In this document: piece after piece, positions 1 through 8,540 of the stretch
Layout of the letters: each line of letters opens with the position of its first letter
How positions within the stretch are numbered: position 1 is the first letter of the stretch
NCBI GenBank assembly: GCA_964568975.1
Contig: CAZMSO010000002.1
Location: 1 to 64,000, forward strand
Direction: 5' to 3'
Length of the DNA: 64,000 bases
Source of the DNA: CAZADA01 sp964568975
GTDB lineage: Bacteria > Pseudomonadota > Alphaproteobacteria > Caulobacterales > Maricaulaceae
The notes under the pieces: model-generated
Database searches by the model: none
The model's input: the letters and a program-made list of their open reading frames with translations, nothing else
Told to the model about the DNA's origin: nothing
Translations under genes and position numbers: made by a program

Positions 1-205
1 GGCGCTGCGCGCCTTCCGGGAAGCGGAGCGTTGGAGAATGCCGCCCCCCGGCCGAAGCGCCTCAGCGCGGAGAGCCGGGGCCCCTGGAGCGTCGGTGTCG
101 GGCCCATGGATCCCGGATAGCGCCTGCGGCGCTTGCGGGAGGCGGCGTCTTCTCATCCAGGAGGGGCGCCGGCTGATGAAAGCCGCCTCCGGCCGGGACG
201 ACACG
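1..205 (-). repeat. dispersed palindromic repeat, copy E (inverted, degenerate)
   Basis: This non-coding stretch reads, on the minus strand, like the repeat copies at 2539-2715 and 16150-16969. It shares the CTTCCCGG-type arm, the GGGCCCATGG core and the CCGGCC(G) blocks in the same order. It is more diverged than the 16-kb copies. No convincing gene is seen before the DUF6489 gene. Confidence 0.6.
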
Positions 206-218
206 GACGGGCGCGCGC

Positions 219-479
219 CTAATCGTCCTCGGTCTTGGACGCCCCGGCGTGGCCGCCGGTGAGGGCGGCGCTCATGAGCTGGATGAAATTGTCCGCCCAC
301 AGGCCGGAGAATTGCGTCCAATTCTTTACGAGATCCGTGGGGTCGATGAGCTCCATGTTCGCCTCCAGGCGACGCACGACCTCGTTCACCACCAGCTCGT
401 TCACCGGGCTCATATCCGGCAGGCCGAAAAACGCGCGCGCCTCCTGGGGCGAGCATTCGACATTCACCGTCACCTTCAT
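219..479 (-). CDS. DUF6489 family small protein
   Basis: An 86-residue acidic protein starting MKVTVNVECSPQEARAFFGL. This opening and the following PVNELVVNEVVRRLEANMEL helix match the alphaproteobacterial DUF6489 family, whose function is unknown. The frame stays open upstream, but the ATG at 479 begins exactly where family members begin, and the upstream residues are low-complexity and arginine-rich. There is no signal peptide or membrane segment. It is divergent from the hydrolase gene at 643. The family call rests on recognition of the N-terminal motif. Confidence 0.8.
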   Translation of the reverse strand: MKVTVNVECSPQEARAFFGLPDMSPVNELVVNEVVRRLEANMELIDPTDLVKNWTQFSGLWADNFIQLMSAALTGGHAGASKTEDD

Positions 480-642
480 AGCGTTCTCCACCTGATCGGT
501 CCGCTGGGCCGCAGAACGCGGGGCGGGGGTGCGCAGCCGCCGCAACCCATAACAACATGCGCGGCGCGGCGCGTTGCGGATGATGCAGCGCATCCGCTCA
601 AACTTTGCTAAGCCTAGTCCACCCAGCAGGAAAGGACAGCTC

Positions 643-1344
643 ATGAGCGCGGCGGCGATTCAGATTGAGACACGCGACGGCGCCTTTGGCGGTTACCTGG
701 CGCGGCCGGGGCTCACGGGAACGGGACCCGGCGTGCTTGTCCTTCAGGAGATTTTCGGGATCAACACCACTGTCCGCAGCCTGTGCGACGACTTAGCGCG
801 GCAGGGCTTTGTCGCCCTTGCGCCCGATTTTTTTTGGCGGATCGAGCCGGGGATTATGCTTGATGATCGCCAGGAGGAAGACCTCCAGCGCGCCTTCGCC
901 CTCTTCGGCGAGTTCAATGTGGATCAGGGGATGGAGGATGTGGCCGCCGCCCTTGCGGCCTTGCGCGAGCATCCCGCGTGCACGGGTAAAGCCGGGGCGG
1001 TGGGGTACTGCCTGGGCGGTTTGCTCGCTTACCTCACCGCCTCGCGCACGGATGTGGACGCCACAGTGGGGTATTACGGCGTGTCCATTCATGAACGCTT
1101 GGGCGAAGCCTCGCGCATCGCGTCGCCGCTGATGCTGCACATCGCCGGCCGCGACGAATTCGTGCCCCAGGACGCCCAAGCCGTCATTTCCGAAGCTCTG
1201 CGCAATGATCCGCACGTGACGCTGCACGTTTATCCTGAGCGCGACCACGCCTTCGCCCGCGTGGGCGGCGCGCACCACCACGCCGAGGATGCGGCCCTGG
1301 CTGACGAACGGACGTTGGCGTTTTTCAAACAGCATCTCGCCTGA
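643..1344 (+). CDS. dienelactone hydrolase family protein
   Basis: A 233-residue alpha/beta hydrolase, probably cytoplasmic. The DLH triad is visible: Cys123 in GYCLGG, Asp171 in AGRDEF and His202 in ERDHAF, plus the conserved Glu36 in QEIFG that activates the cysteine in DLH enzymes. The family opens dienelactone and related esters or lactones; the substrate here is unknown. The ATG at 643 is chosen because AGGAAAGGA lies at 628-636. The stop is about 40 bp upstream of the downstream lipoprotein gene once the duplicated contig end is collapsed, so the two may be co-transcribed. Confidence 0.88.
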   Translation: MSAAAIQIETRDGAFGGYLARPGLTGTGPGVLVLQEIFGINTTVRSLCDDLARQGFVALAPDFFWRIEPGIMLDDRQEEDLQRAFALFGEFNVDQGMEDVAAALAALREHPACTGKAGAVGYCLGGLLAYLTASRTDVDATVGYYGVSIHERLGEASRIASPLMLHIAGRDEFVPQDAQAVISEALRNDPHVTLHVYPERDHAFARVGGAHHHAEDAALADERTLAFFKQHLA

Positions 1345-1369
1345 AGCGACAGTGCGGGGCGATGAGCCG

Positions 1370-1424
1370 GGGGGAGGCGTCGCGGTGATGATGACAGGCA
1401 TGCACCCAGCCGCACGTGCACTCA
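1370..1424 (+). repeat. 55-bp contig-end duplicate, left copy
   Basis: These 55 bases are identical to 1525-1579 on the other side of the N run. The copy ends exactly where the N run begins. This is best read as the same DNA present at both contig ends, not as a biological repeat. Confidence 0.93.
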
Positions 1425-1524
1425 NNNNNNNNNNNNNNNNNNNNNNNNNNNNNNNNNNNNNNNNNNNNNNNNNNNNNNNNNNNNNNNNNNNNNNNNNNNN
1501 NNNNNNNNNNNNNNNNNNNNNNNN
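1425..1524. other. assembly gap (100 N)
   Basis: Exactly 100 unknown bases, the conventional placeholder for a gap of unknown size. Both flanks carry the same 55 bp, so the contigs probably overlap and no sequence is missing. Confidence 0.97.
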
Positions 1525-1579
1525 GGGGGAGGCGTCGCGGTGATGATGACAGGCATGCACCCAGCCGCACGTGCACTCA
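1525..1579 (+). repeat. 55-bp contig-end duplicate, right copy
   Basis: Identical to 1370-1424. It carries the ribosome-binding site and first codons of the lipoprotein gene starting at 1540, so the same start codon also appears at 1385 in the left copy. Confidence 0.93.
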
Positions 1580-2538
1580 CGGCGCTCACCGTGCTGGCGG
1601 CGCTGGGCGGTTGCGGGCCTGCGGGCGGTCAAGCCGCCCCCACGCCAGGCGCGGCGGACCCGTTCACAGCGCCCGTCGCGGCCGCGATTGACGCGGATGC
1701 GCGCGGCTTACCGCCATATTTGGCCTGCCTGCGCGAGCAGGGCGCGGCCCTGGTCTCCGCCCATCGCGGCGGGCCTGCGCCCGGTTTTCCCGAAAACGCG
1801 TTGGAGAGCTTCACGCGGATTGTGGCTGAGAGCCCAGCGCTTCTGGAAGTTGATGTGCGCGCGACGTCCGACGGGGTGTTGGTGCTCTTGCACGACCGCA
1901 CCCTTGACCGCACCACCGATTGCGACGGCGAACTCGCGGCTCGGCCCATGGATGCGATCCGCGCCTGCCGCTTGCGCGATAATGACGGCGTGCTTACGTC
2001 CTTCGCGATCCCGACATTGGCTGAGGCCTTAGTGTGGGCGAAGGACCGTACAGTGCTGCAGCTCGACATCAAGGCGCGCGCGCTTTTTCCCGCGACTGTG
2101 GAGCTGGTGCGCCAAGCTGACGCGTTCGATCGGGTGGTGTTCATCACGTACACGCCGGAGGCGGCGCTGGAGATCGCCCAGCTCAGCCCTGTCGCGGTGG
2201 TCTCCACCAGCCTTGAGTCTCCGGCTGATCTTGCGGACTTAGCGGCCGGCGGGCTGCCGCGGGATCGGGTGGTGGCCTGGTTGGGATATGGGCGTGAAGA
2301 TCCTGCCCGGATGCGGGCGTTTGCAGACGCCGGCGTCACCGTGAGCTTCGGCACGCTGGGCTTTGACGACTCGATTGATGATCAGATCGCCGAGAGTGGG
2401 GATTTCAGTCGTTACGCGCGCATCGCCGACAGCGGCGTGGGCCTGATCGCCACAGACGCGCCCTTGATTGCGGCGGCGGCGCTGGCTGACGCCGACGACC
2501 CGACCGATGAGCTGGCGGCGTGCAACGTCGCGGAGTGA
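1540..2538 (+). CDS. glycerophosphodiester phosphodiesterase family lipoprotein
   Basis: A 332-residue protein with a lipoprotein signal: hydrophobic stretch, then a lipobox ending at Cys25 (LGGC). The GDPD barrel follows, with catalytic and metal residues His75-Arg76 (SAHRGG), Glu103 and Asp105 (EVDVR) and His118-Asp119 (LHDRTLDRTT). The family splits glycerophosphodiesters into an alcohol and glycerol-3-phosphate. The lipid anchor puts it in the periplasm. The start has several ATG options (1540, 1543, 1546) behind a G-rich Shine-Dalgarno at 1525-1532. It lies wholly to the right of the N run, so the gap does not interrupt the protein. Confidence 0.87.
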   Translation: MMMTGMHPAARALTALTVLAALGGCGPAGGQAAPTPGAADPFTAPVAAAIDADARGLPPYLACLREQGAALVSAHRGGPAPGFPENALESFTRIVAESPALLEVDVRATSDGVLVLLHDRTLDRTTDCDGELAARPMDAIRACRLRDNDGVLTSFAIPTLAEALVWAKDRTVLQLDIKARALFPATVELVRQADAFDRVVFITYTPEAALEIAQLSPVAVVSTSLESPADLADLAAGGLPRDRVVAWLGYGREDPARMRAFADAGVTVSFGTLGFDDSIDDQIAESGDFSRYARIADSGVGLIATDAPLIAAAALADADDPTDELAACNVAE

Positions 2539-2715
2539 GCGGCCGGGGGAGCGGCCTTGCGCATAAGACGCGGCCTCCGCCAACGCGCCGCTTCCCGGAA
2601 AGCCTGGAGGGCTTATCCGGGACCCATGCGCCCTTGGCCCACGCCCCATGGGCCCCGGCTCTGCGCGCTCATGCGGTCCGGCCGGGGGAGCGGCCCTGAT
2701 CCGAAGACGCCGCCT
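2539..2715 (+). repeat. dispersed palindromic repeat, copy D
   Basis: Intergenic element between convergent genes. It runs through CGGCCGGGGGAGCGG, AAGACGCGGCCTCC, CGCTTCCCGGAA, TTATCCGGGACCCATGCGCC and CCGGCCGGGGGAGCGG, the same block order as the copies at 16150-16969. It may also act as a bidirectional transcription end, but there is no T-tract. Confidence 0.7.
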
Positions 2716-2726
2716 TAGAGCCAGGC

Positions 2727-3344
2727 TCAGCGCCGGGTGGCGGTCTCCCACGCCTCGCGCTCAATAAGCCGCGCCCAATAGGCTTGGATTGAGTCCGGGG
2801 TCTGCTCGAGACGGCGCATCAGCTTGAGCAGAAATAGCATATAGCCGATGCTGATGTCGGCGGCGGTGAAGCCGCGCGCCAAGATAAACGGCTGCGCTCC
2901 GAGATGGCCGGCGAAAAAGCCCAAGAGCTTGAGCACCTCCCGCTCAGCCCAGCGCGCGATGCGCTCATTGCGGTGAGCCTCCGGCAACAGCACGGTGTGG
3001 CCCAGGAGCATGTTCATTGCGGGCCCAAGCCCAGCCTCGCCGAAATGCAGCCATTGCAGATAGGGCCCGAAATCGGGGTCGCTTGGGACCGCAGCCAGTG
3101 GCGTCGGCCCGAAAACGCCCGTGAGATACTCAAGGATCGCTGTGGATTCATGGATCGTCACCGGGCCGTGGATCAGCGTCGGCGCCTTCTGAAGAGGGTG
3201 GACCCGGCGATAGGCCTCTCCACCGACATTGCCGAAAGTGAAGTCCATGCGCTCGAGATCATAGGCGACGCCCATCTCCTCCATCAGCCAGCGGGCGCGC
3301 ACAGCCCGTGATTGGGGCGTGAAATAGAGCGTGGGGCGGCTCAT
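2727..3344 (-). CDS. glutathione S-transferase family protein
   Basis: A 205-residue two-domain GST. The thioredoxin-like N-terminal half (1-80) has the fold's cis-proline region (KAPTLIHGP) and the glutathione-contacting I-x-E-S motif (TIHESTAILEYL). The helical C-terminal half has the N-capping motif region FTAADISIGY. GSTs conjugate or reduce electrophiles with glutathione; the substrate cannot be told from sequence. It is cytoplasmic and monocistronic, convergent with the upstream lipoprotein gene across repeat D. Confidence 0.88.
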   Translation of the reverse strand: MSRPTLYFTPQSRAVRARWLMEEMGVAYDLERMDFTFGNVGGEAYRRVHPLQKAPTLIHGPVTIHESTAILEYLTGVFGPTPLAAVPSDPDFGPYLQWLHFGEAGLGPAMNMLLGHTVLLPEAHRNERIARWAEREVLKLLGFFAGHLGAQPFILARGFTAADISIGYMLFLLKLMRRLEQTPDSIQAYWARLIEREAWETATRR

Positions 3345-3663
3345 GGCGTTTCCGGGATTAGACGATAACGACGCACACGCCGCCTATAGCACACGCCGCT
3401 TCAAGCGCCTGATGGATCCCGACGCGCCTTGCCGCGCTCGCCAGCCGCGTCCGACATTGGGAGCGCCGGCTCGGCTCGAACGTTGGCGGATCCCAGTAGA
3501 TCCAAGGAGACCCGCTCTCAGCGTCTTGGACGCGGCGAGGGGATGTCGGCGCATGGCGCGAGACGTCCAGAACTCCCTCCCGATCTCCCCCTGTCACGAC
3601 AAGGACATGTGGCGAGGGTCGCTGAGGCTCCCGCGTCATGGGACCATGGAGCGACTGAAGTCC
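3345..3663. other. 319-bp gap with no gene seen
   Basis: Lies between the starts of the GST gene and the end of rho. Open frames here are short, arginine/proline-rich and lack family motifs, so I treat them as chance frames. No tRNA-like fold or clear intrinsic terminator was seen. The GST promoter must lie in the right part of its left end. Confidence 0.5.
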
Positions 3664-4965
3664 TTAGGTGTTCATGCTTTGGAAGAAGTCGTCATTGTTC
3701 TTCGCCTGGCGCAGCTTATCGAGCAGGAACTCAATCGCGTCCTGCGTGCCCATCGGGTTCAGGATACGCCGCAGCACATACATTTTTTGTAAGATTTGCT
3801 TGTCGACGAGGAGCTCTTCCTTACGGGTGCCGGACTTGGTGACGTCCATGGCGGGGAAGACGCGCTTGTCGGCAACTTTCCGATCAAGGACGATCTCGCT
3901 GTTGCCGGTGCCTTTGAATTCCTCAAAAATCACTTCGTCCATGCGGCTGCCGGTGTCGATCAGCGCGGTCGCAATGATGGTCAGGCTGCCGCCTTCCTCC
4001 AAGTTCCGCGCAGCACCGAAGAAGCGCTTGGGCCGTTGGAGGGCGTTGGCGTCGACGCCGCCCGTAAGCACCTTGCCGGAGCTCGGCACCACGGTGTTGT
4101 AGGCGCGCCCGAGGCGGGTGATGGAATCCAGCAAGATCACGACATCGCGACCATGCTCAGTGAGGCGTTTCGCCTTTTCGATCACCATCTCCGCCACTTG
4201 GACATGGCGCGAAGCCGGTTCGTCAAAGGTGGAGGAGATGACCTCGCCTTGGACGGAGCGCTGCATATCCGTCACTTCTTCCGGCCGCTCATCGATCAGC
4301 AGCACAATGACGTAGCACTCGGGGTGGTTCGCCTCGATGGAGTGGGCGATGTTCTGCAAAAGCACCGTCTTACCCGTGCGCGGCGGCGCGACGATCAGCG
4401 CGCGTTGGCCCTTGCCGAGGGGCGCGACAATGTCGATCACCCGGCCCGAGCGGTCTTTGCGCGTGGGATCATCGATCTCCATGTGGAAGCGCTCATTGGG
4501 ATAAAGCGGGGTGAGGTTGTCGAAGTGGACTTTGTGGCGCGCCCGGTCGGGATCTTCGAAATTGATGTTGGCGACCTTCACCAGCGCGAAATAGCGTTCG
4601 CCATCGCGCGGCGCGCGGATCTGGCCGTCGACTGTATCGCCCGTGCGCAGGCCAAAGCGCCGGATCTGGGATGGGCTGACATAAATGTCGTCGGGGCCGG
4701 GGAGATAATTGGCCTCCGGGGCGCGAAGAAATCCGAACCCGTCCTGGAGGACCTCCAAGACGCCGCCGCCGGAAATCTCGACCCCGCGTTCAGCCAGTTC
4801 TTTCAGGATCGCAAACATCATATCCTGCTTGCGCATGGATGATGCGTTTTCAATCTCGAGCGTCTCAGCGTAAGCTAAGAGTTCCGTGGGGCCGCGTTTC
4901 TTTAAATCATCCAGGGTCATCGACTTAAGGTCGCCGATGCTTTGTGCGTCAGACGCTTTGGTCAT
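3664..4965 (-). CDS. rho: transcription termination factor Rho
   Basis: A 433-residue hexameric RNA helicase that ends transcription at Rho-dependent sites. In order: N-terminal helical domain (1-60), the cold-shock-like RNA-binding domain with GFGFLR (76-81), then the RecA-type ATPase with Walker A APPRTGKT (about 193-200), Walker B DVVILLDSITR and the arginine-finger region. Length fits normal Rho without a large insertion. It sits downstream of hemJ and hemE on the same strand after a 189-bp spacer, so it probably has its own promoter. Confidence 0.98.
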   Translation of the reverse strand: MTKASDAQSIGDLKSMTLDDLKKRGPTELLAYAETLEIENASSMRKQDMMFAILKELAERGVEISGGGVLEVLQDGFGFLRAPEANYLPGPDDIYVSPSQIRRFGLRTGDTVDGQIRAPRDGERYFALVKVANINFEDPDRARHKVHFDNLTPLYPNERFHMEIDDPTRKDRSGRVIDIVAPLGKGQRALIVAPPRTGKTVLLQNIAHSIEANHPECYVIVLLIDERPEEVTDMQRSVQGEVISSTFDEPASRHVQVAEMVIEKAKRLTEHGRDVVILLDSITRLGRAYNTVVPSSGKVLTGGVDANALQRPKRFFGAARNLEEGGSLTIIATALIDTGSRMDEVIFEEFKGTGNSEIVLDRKVADKRVFPAMDVTKSGTRKEELLVDKQILQKMYVLRRILNPMGTQDAIEFLLDKLRQAKNNDDFFQSMNT

Positions 4966-5154
4966 AGTCAGTCTTTCGGACGTGGTTCGTGGCCGCCGTG
5001 ATCACGGCGCGGCGCATCTCTGTTCGTGGAGCGGCGTTTAAATACGCGGAAAGAAGGGCCGGAGTGCGGCCGTCGAGGTGTTGGCTGTAAAGCCTCCCGC
5101 GCAAGCACCGAGCCACAAGACGCGGCGTTCGTCAAGGCGACGGTCTGCAGGGGA

Positions 5155-5613
5155 TCAAAATGGCTCCACAACCGCCATAACGACGATCACAATGGCCAAA
5201 ATAGCCGGCGCTTCGTTAACGATCCGCCAATACCGCTCCGAGCGCGTGTTGGCGTCGCTCGCAAACGCTTTGCGCGCCGTGGCGTAGACATGGTGGGCGA
5301 CGGTCATCAGCACAATGGCGAGAAGCTTGACGTGAAGCCAACCAAAGCTGAGAAGCTCCGGACGACCCGCGATCATGGCGAGCCCCAACGCCCATGCCGC
5401 GATCATGGCCGGGTTCATAATGAACCGCAGCAAACGGCGCTCTTGCTGCACGAGCGTGGCGTCAAGCTCCCCGCCCGGGGTCGCGCCGACATGGTAAACA
5501 TAAAGGCGTGGCAAATAGAGCAAGCCGGCCATCCACGCAATCACGCTGAGAATGTGAAACGCCTTGATCCACTGATACAGCGGCCCGCCCAAAACATCGC
5601 TGATCACGCCCAC
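5155..5613 (-). CDS. hemJ: protoporphyrinogen IX oxidase HemJ
   Basis: A 152-residue inner-membrane protein with about four hydrophobic helices. It carries the HemJ histidine in IKAFHILSVIAWMAG and the lysine in WLHVKLLAIVLM. HemJ oxidises protoporphyrinogen IX to protoporphyrin IX in bacteria lacking HemG or HemY. The start is GTG at 5613, 19 bp after the hemE stop, so the two haem genes are almost certainly co-transcribed. Confidence 0.93.
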   Translation of the reverse strand: MGVISDVLGGPLYQWIKAFHILSVIAWMAGLLYLPRLYVYHVGATPGGELDATLVQQERRLLRFIMNPAMIAAWALGLAMIAGRPELLSFGWLHVKLLAIVLMTVAHHVYATARKAFASDANTRSERYWRIVNEAPAILAIVIVVMAVVEPF

Positions 5614-5632
5614 TGTGCGTCCTCCACACCGC

Positions 5633-6679
5633 CTAGGCTGCTTGCGCGGCCGGATCGCGCACCCAGGCGATCAAATCGGACACATGCTCAGGCGGCGTCT
5701 CCGGCCATATGCCATGGCCGAGATTGAAGATGTAGGGCCGGTCGCTAAACTGCCGCACCAGCCGCTGAATCTCGCTTTTCAGCATCGCCCCGCCGGCGAC
5801 GAGCACGGCCGGATCCAACCCGCCTTGCAACGGAAAGCTCTTGGGAAACGCCGCCGACGCCCACGGACTTGCAAGCGCCATGTCCAAAGCCATCGCACTG
5901 ACGCCCGTCTTCTGGAAATCAAGGGCTAAGGGCCCGGCCCCGCGCGGGAAGCCAATCACGGGAACCGTCACCCCCGCGGCGCGCAAGCGCGTGATGCACC
6001 GCGCAGTCGGCGCCATCACAAATCGCTCAAACAGCGGCGGCGCGAGGCCTTCCGCCCAGCTTTCAAACAGCTTCACGCTGTCAGCGCCCGCCGCCACTTG
6101 CATCGCAAGGTAATCGGCCGTGGCGTCGGCCAAATGCGCCAGCAGGGCGTCCGTCGCGTCGAGATTGGCCGTCGCCCAGGCCCGCGCGCGCCGGCGGCCC
6201 GCATCGCCCCCACCGCCACCGAGCATATACGTCGCCACAGTCCACGGCGCGCCGGCGAACCCAATCAACGCCGTCGCCTCCGGCAAGCCCGCGCGCACAC
6301 GGCTGACGGTCTCACCCACGCGCGCAAGGCCGGATGCGGCGGCGTCCCAATTCAACGCCTCCACACGCCGGGGATCCGTCAACGGCTCTAGGCGCGGGCC
6401 TTCGTTTTCGACAAACCGGACTTCCGCGCCGATCACATGGGGCAACAGCAAGATGTCGGCGAAAACGATGGAAGCGTCGAAGCCATAGCGGCGGATCGGC
6501 TGCAGCGTCACTTCCGTCGCGCGCTCCACGTCGAAGCAAAACTCGATGAAGTTCGGCACTTCCGCGCGGATGGCCCGATATTCCGGCAGATAGCGTCCCG
6601 CTTGGCGCATGAGCCAAATCGGGGGCGGCGACAGCGCGTCGCCCTGCAGCGTGCGCGTCATCAATCGATCGTGCGCCAT
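5633..6679 (-). CDS. hemE: uroporphyrinogen decarboxylase HemE
   Basis: A 348-residue cytoplasmic enzyme that converts uroporphyrinogen III to coproporphyrinogen III. The N-terminal signature PIWLMRQAGRYLPEYR is present, as are the FADILLLPHVIGAEVRF and GFAGAPWTVATYM substrate-cleft segments. Length is typical. It heads a hemE-hemJ unit. Its start abuts the candidate origin at 6680-7056, the same position hemE has beside the Caulobacter origin. Confidence 0.97.
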   Translation of the reverse strand: MAHDRLMTRTLQGDALSPPPIWLMRQAGRYLPEYRAIRAEVPNFIEFCFDVERATEVTLQPIRRYGFDASIVFADILLLPHVIGAEVRFVENEGPRLEPLTDPRRVEALNWDAAASGLARVGETVSRVRAGLPEATALIGFAGAPWTVATYMLGGGGGDAGRRRARAWATANLDATDALLAHLADATADYLAMQVAAGADSVKLFESWAEGLAPPLFERFVMAPTARCITRLRAAGVTVPVIGFPRGAGPLALDFQKTGVSAMALDMALASPWASAAFPKSFPLQGGLDPAVLVAGGAMLKSEIQRLVRQFSDRPYIFNLGHGIWPETPPEHVSDLIAWVRDPAAQAA

Positions 6680-7056
6680 GCCCGTCTCCTTTCACATCGA
6701 GATAAGATCATGTGTTTTCTGTTGTTGTGGCCAGGGAGAACGTCGCGACGCGGCGTCGCACACACGCTTTCCACCGCCGGCTCACGGGAAACACTGCGCC
6801 GCCTCCATGGTGGGGACGGGTGGAAACATGCCCGCGGTTTAAGGAGCGCCGGCACTTGGCGAGTCAAGGGGTATATGCTTCACACCCAGTGAGGCTTTGA
6901 GCGGCGCCGCGTTAAGCGCTGGTGGAAATCAGGTGAGGCGCGGGCGAAAGAAATCCCGTCCGCGCGCCGCAACCGCACGTCAGGGGTGGAAAGGAGAGCG
7001 TCATCAACAGACCCTTCACCTTCGGCGCCGGCTCGCCGCCGCCCTCTGAGCCGCCA
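6680..7056. other. candidate chromosomal replication origin (oriC)
   Basis: A 377-bp divergent gap between hemE and the PPSR gene, the junction that holds the origin in Caulobacter crescentus. It contains four copies of TTTCCACC, at 6768-6775 on the plus strand and at 6819-6826, 6921-6928 and 6985-6992 on the minus strand. A near copy (TTTCCACG) is at 7107-7114 inside the next gene. Each shares the CCAC core of the DnaA box TTATCCACA but matches it imperfectly. An AT-rich tract (about 60 percent) at 6688-6730 beside hemE could be the unwinding element. A GANTC methylation site is at 6861-6865 (GAGTC). Lone TTAA half-sites are at 6839 and 6912, but no full CtrA box was seen. There is no perfect DnaA box, so synteny is the main evidence. 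Confidence 0.65.
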
Positions 7057-7920
7057 GTGGACAATGCCAGCGAGCCTGGGGCGATGCGTCGGCGGTTGCC
7101 CTTGTATTTCCACGTGCATTTGGTGTCGGACTCCACGGGGGAAACGCTGACGAACGTCATGAAAGCGTCGGTGGCTCAGTTCGATCAGATCATTCCGATT
7201 GAGCATTTTTACGCGCTTGTGCGTTCGCCGCGGCAAATGCAGCGCGTGCTTGATGCGGTCGCGGATGCGCCGGGCGTGGTGTTTTTCACGATCCTTGATG
7301 AGACGTTGCGCCGCACGCTGGAGCGCCGGTGCGTTGAGCTGGGTCTGCCATGCGTGGCGGTGCTCGATCCCATGCTGGCGACGCTGTCGCGCTATATCGG
7401 CGCGCCCGTGCAACAGCGCATCGGCGCCCAACGGGCTCTCGATGACAATTACTATCACCGGATCGAGGCTCTGGATTTCGCCATGGCCCACGATGACGGC
7501 CAGCATCTCGACAGCCTCCACCAGGCCGATGTCGTGCTGGTCGGGGTGAGCCGCACATCAAAAACGCCGACGACGATGTATCTCGCACACCGGGGCGTGC
7601 GCGCGGCGAATGTGCCTTTGGTGCCGGGTGTTCCCTTGCCGCCGCAAGTGGAGGCGTTGTCGACGCCTTTGATTGTCGGGCTCACGGCGACGCCTGATCG
7701 GCTGGTGACGATCCGGCGCAACCGCTTGCTTGGGCTCAACGCGGACCGCGACACCCCTTATGTGGACGGCCGCGCCGTGCGCGATGAGGTGGTGCGGGCC
7801 AAGCGGCTGTTTAAGAGCAGGGACTGGCCGATCATTGATGTGACCCGGCGGTCGGTGGAGGAAACGGCCGCTCAAATTATGAATCTGCTCGCTGAGCATC
7901 GCGAGCAGCGTCACCTATGA
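7057..7920 (+). CDS. pyruvate,phosphate dikinase / PEP synthase regulatory protein
   Basis: A 287-residue bifunctional serine/threonine kinase and Pi-dependent pyrophosphorylase (DUF299/PPSR family). It switches pyruvate,phosphate dikinase or PEP synthase off and on by phosphorylating a threonine. Visible features are the N-terminal HLVSDSTGETL motif and the P-loop GVSRTSKT (163-170). The start is uncertain: GTG at 7057, or ATG at 7084, which places the conserved motif close to the N-terminus. Neither has a strong ribosome-binding site. The final codons overlap maf by ATGA, starting a tightly packed run. Confidence 0.92.
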   Translation: MDNASEPGAMRRRLPLYFHVHLVSDSTGETLTNVMKASVAQFDQIIPIEHFYALVRSPRQMQRVLDAVADAPGVVFFTILDETLRRTLERRCVELGLPCVAVLDPMLATLSRYIGAPVQQRIGAQRALDDNYYHRIEALDFAMAHDDGQHLDSLHQADVVLVGVSRTSKTPTTMYLAHRGVRAANVPLVPGVPLPPQVEALSTPLIVGLTATPDRLVTIRRNRLLGLNADRDTPYVDGRAVRDEVVRAKRLFKSRDWPIIDVTRRSVEETAAQIMNLLAEHREQRHL

Positions 7921-8540
7921 GCGTGTCGGCCGAGAGCGCGCTTTCGGACGTCGTGTTGGCGTCTGGCAGCGCGATTCGCGCGCGCATCCTCACTGACGCC
8001 GGCGTGTCCTTTCGCATTGTGCGCCCGGGCGTGGATGAGGCGGCCGTTAAAGCCGCCATGGCGGACGCCGCCGGTGAGGACGTCGCTCTTGCTTTGGCGG
8101 AGGCGAAAGCGCGCGCCGTGATGGCGTCAGGTGCGACGGCTGGGGCCGAAGTGGTGGTGGCGGCGGATCAAATCCTGCGGTTTGGCGGCGCGTTGTTCGA
8201 CAAAGTCGACACCATGGCTGCGGCGCGGGCGCGCCTGGCCGCGCTGAGCGGGAACACCCACGAGCTCGTCAATGGCATGGTCGTGGCGCGTGACGGCGCA
8301 CTCATTGATCGCCATCTCCAGATCTCACGCTTAACCATGCGCCCGCTGAGCCCGGCGTTTCTGGACAGCTATCTCGCCCGTGCGGGCGAGGCGATCTTAT
8401 CGAGCGTGGGCTGTTATCAATTTGAAGGCCTTGGCGCGCAGCTGTTTGAGCGGGTGGAGGGGGATTTCTTCGCTGTGCTTGGCTTGCCGCTTTTGCCGCT
8501 TTTGGCGTTGTTGCGAGTCCATGGCGCCCTCGATTCATGA
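7917..8540 (+). CDS. maf: Maf family nucleotide pyrophosphatase
   Basis: A 207-residue house-cleaning enzyme that hydrolyses non-canonical nucleoside triphosphates to monophosphates. The family opening LASGSAIRARIL is present at residues 14-25, along with the metal/base region VVVAADQILRFGG and the SSVGCYQFEGLG segment. The usual T/S-D before the Q reads A-D-Q, which is seen in the more diverged alphaproteobacterial members, so the exact substrate class is unclear. It overlaps the previous gene by 4 nt and aroE by 4 nt, so translation is probably coupled. Confidence 0.9.
   Translation: MSVSAESALSDVVLASGSAIRARILTDAGVSFRIVRPGVDEAAVKAAMADAAGEDVALALAEAKARAVMASGATAGAEVVVAADQILRFGGALFDKVDTMAAARARLAALSGNTHELVNGMVVARDGALIDRHLQISRLTMRPLSPAFLDSYLARAGEAILSSVGCYQFEGLGAQLFERVEGDFFAVLGLPLLPLLALLRVHGALDS

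Noticed and set aside
219..644. Longer 141-residue form of the DUF6489 protein
   Set aside because: The extra 55 residues are low-complexity and homologues begin at MKVTV.
1370..1579. A biological tandem repeat or phase-variable start of the lipoprotein gene
   Set aside because: The copies end exactly at an N run of round length, which points to contig overlap.
7003..7056. A possible ATC start for the PPSR gene after a good GGAGAG at 6993-6998
   Set aside because: ATC initiation is very rare and the added residues do not resemble homologues.
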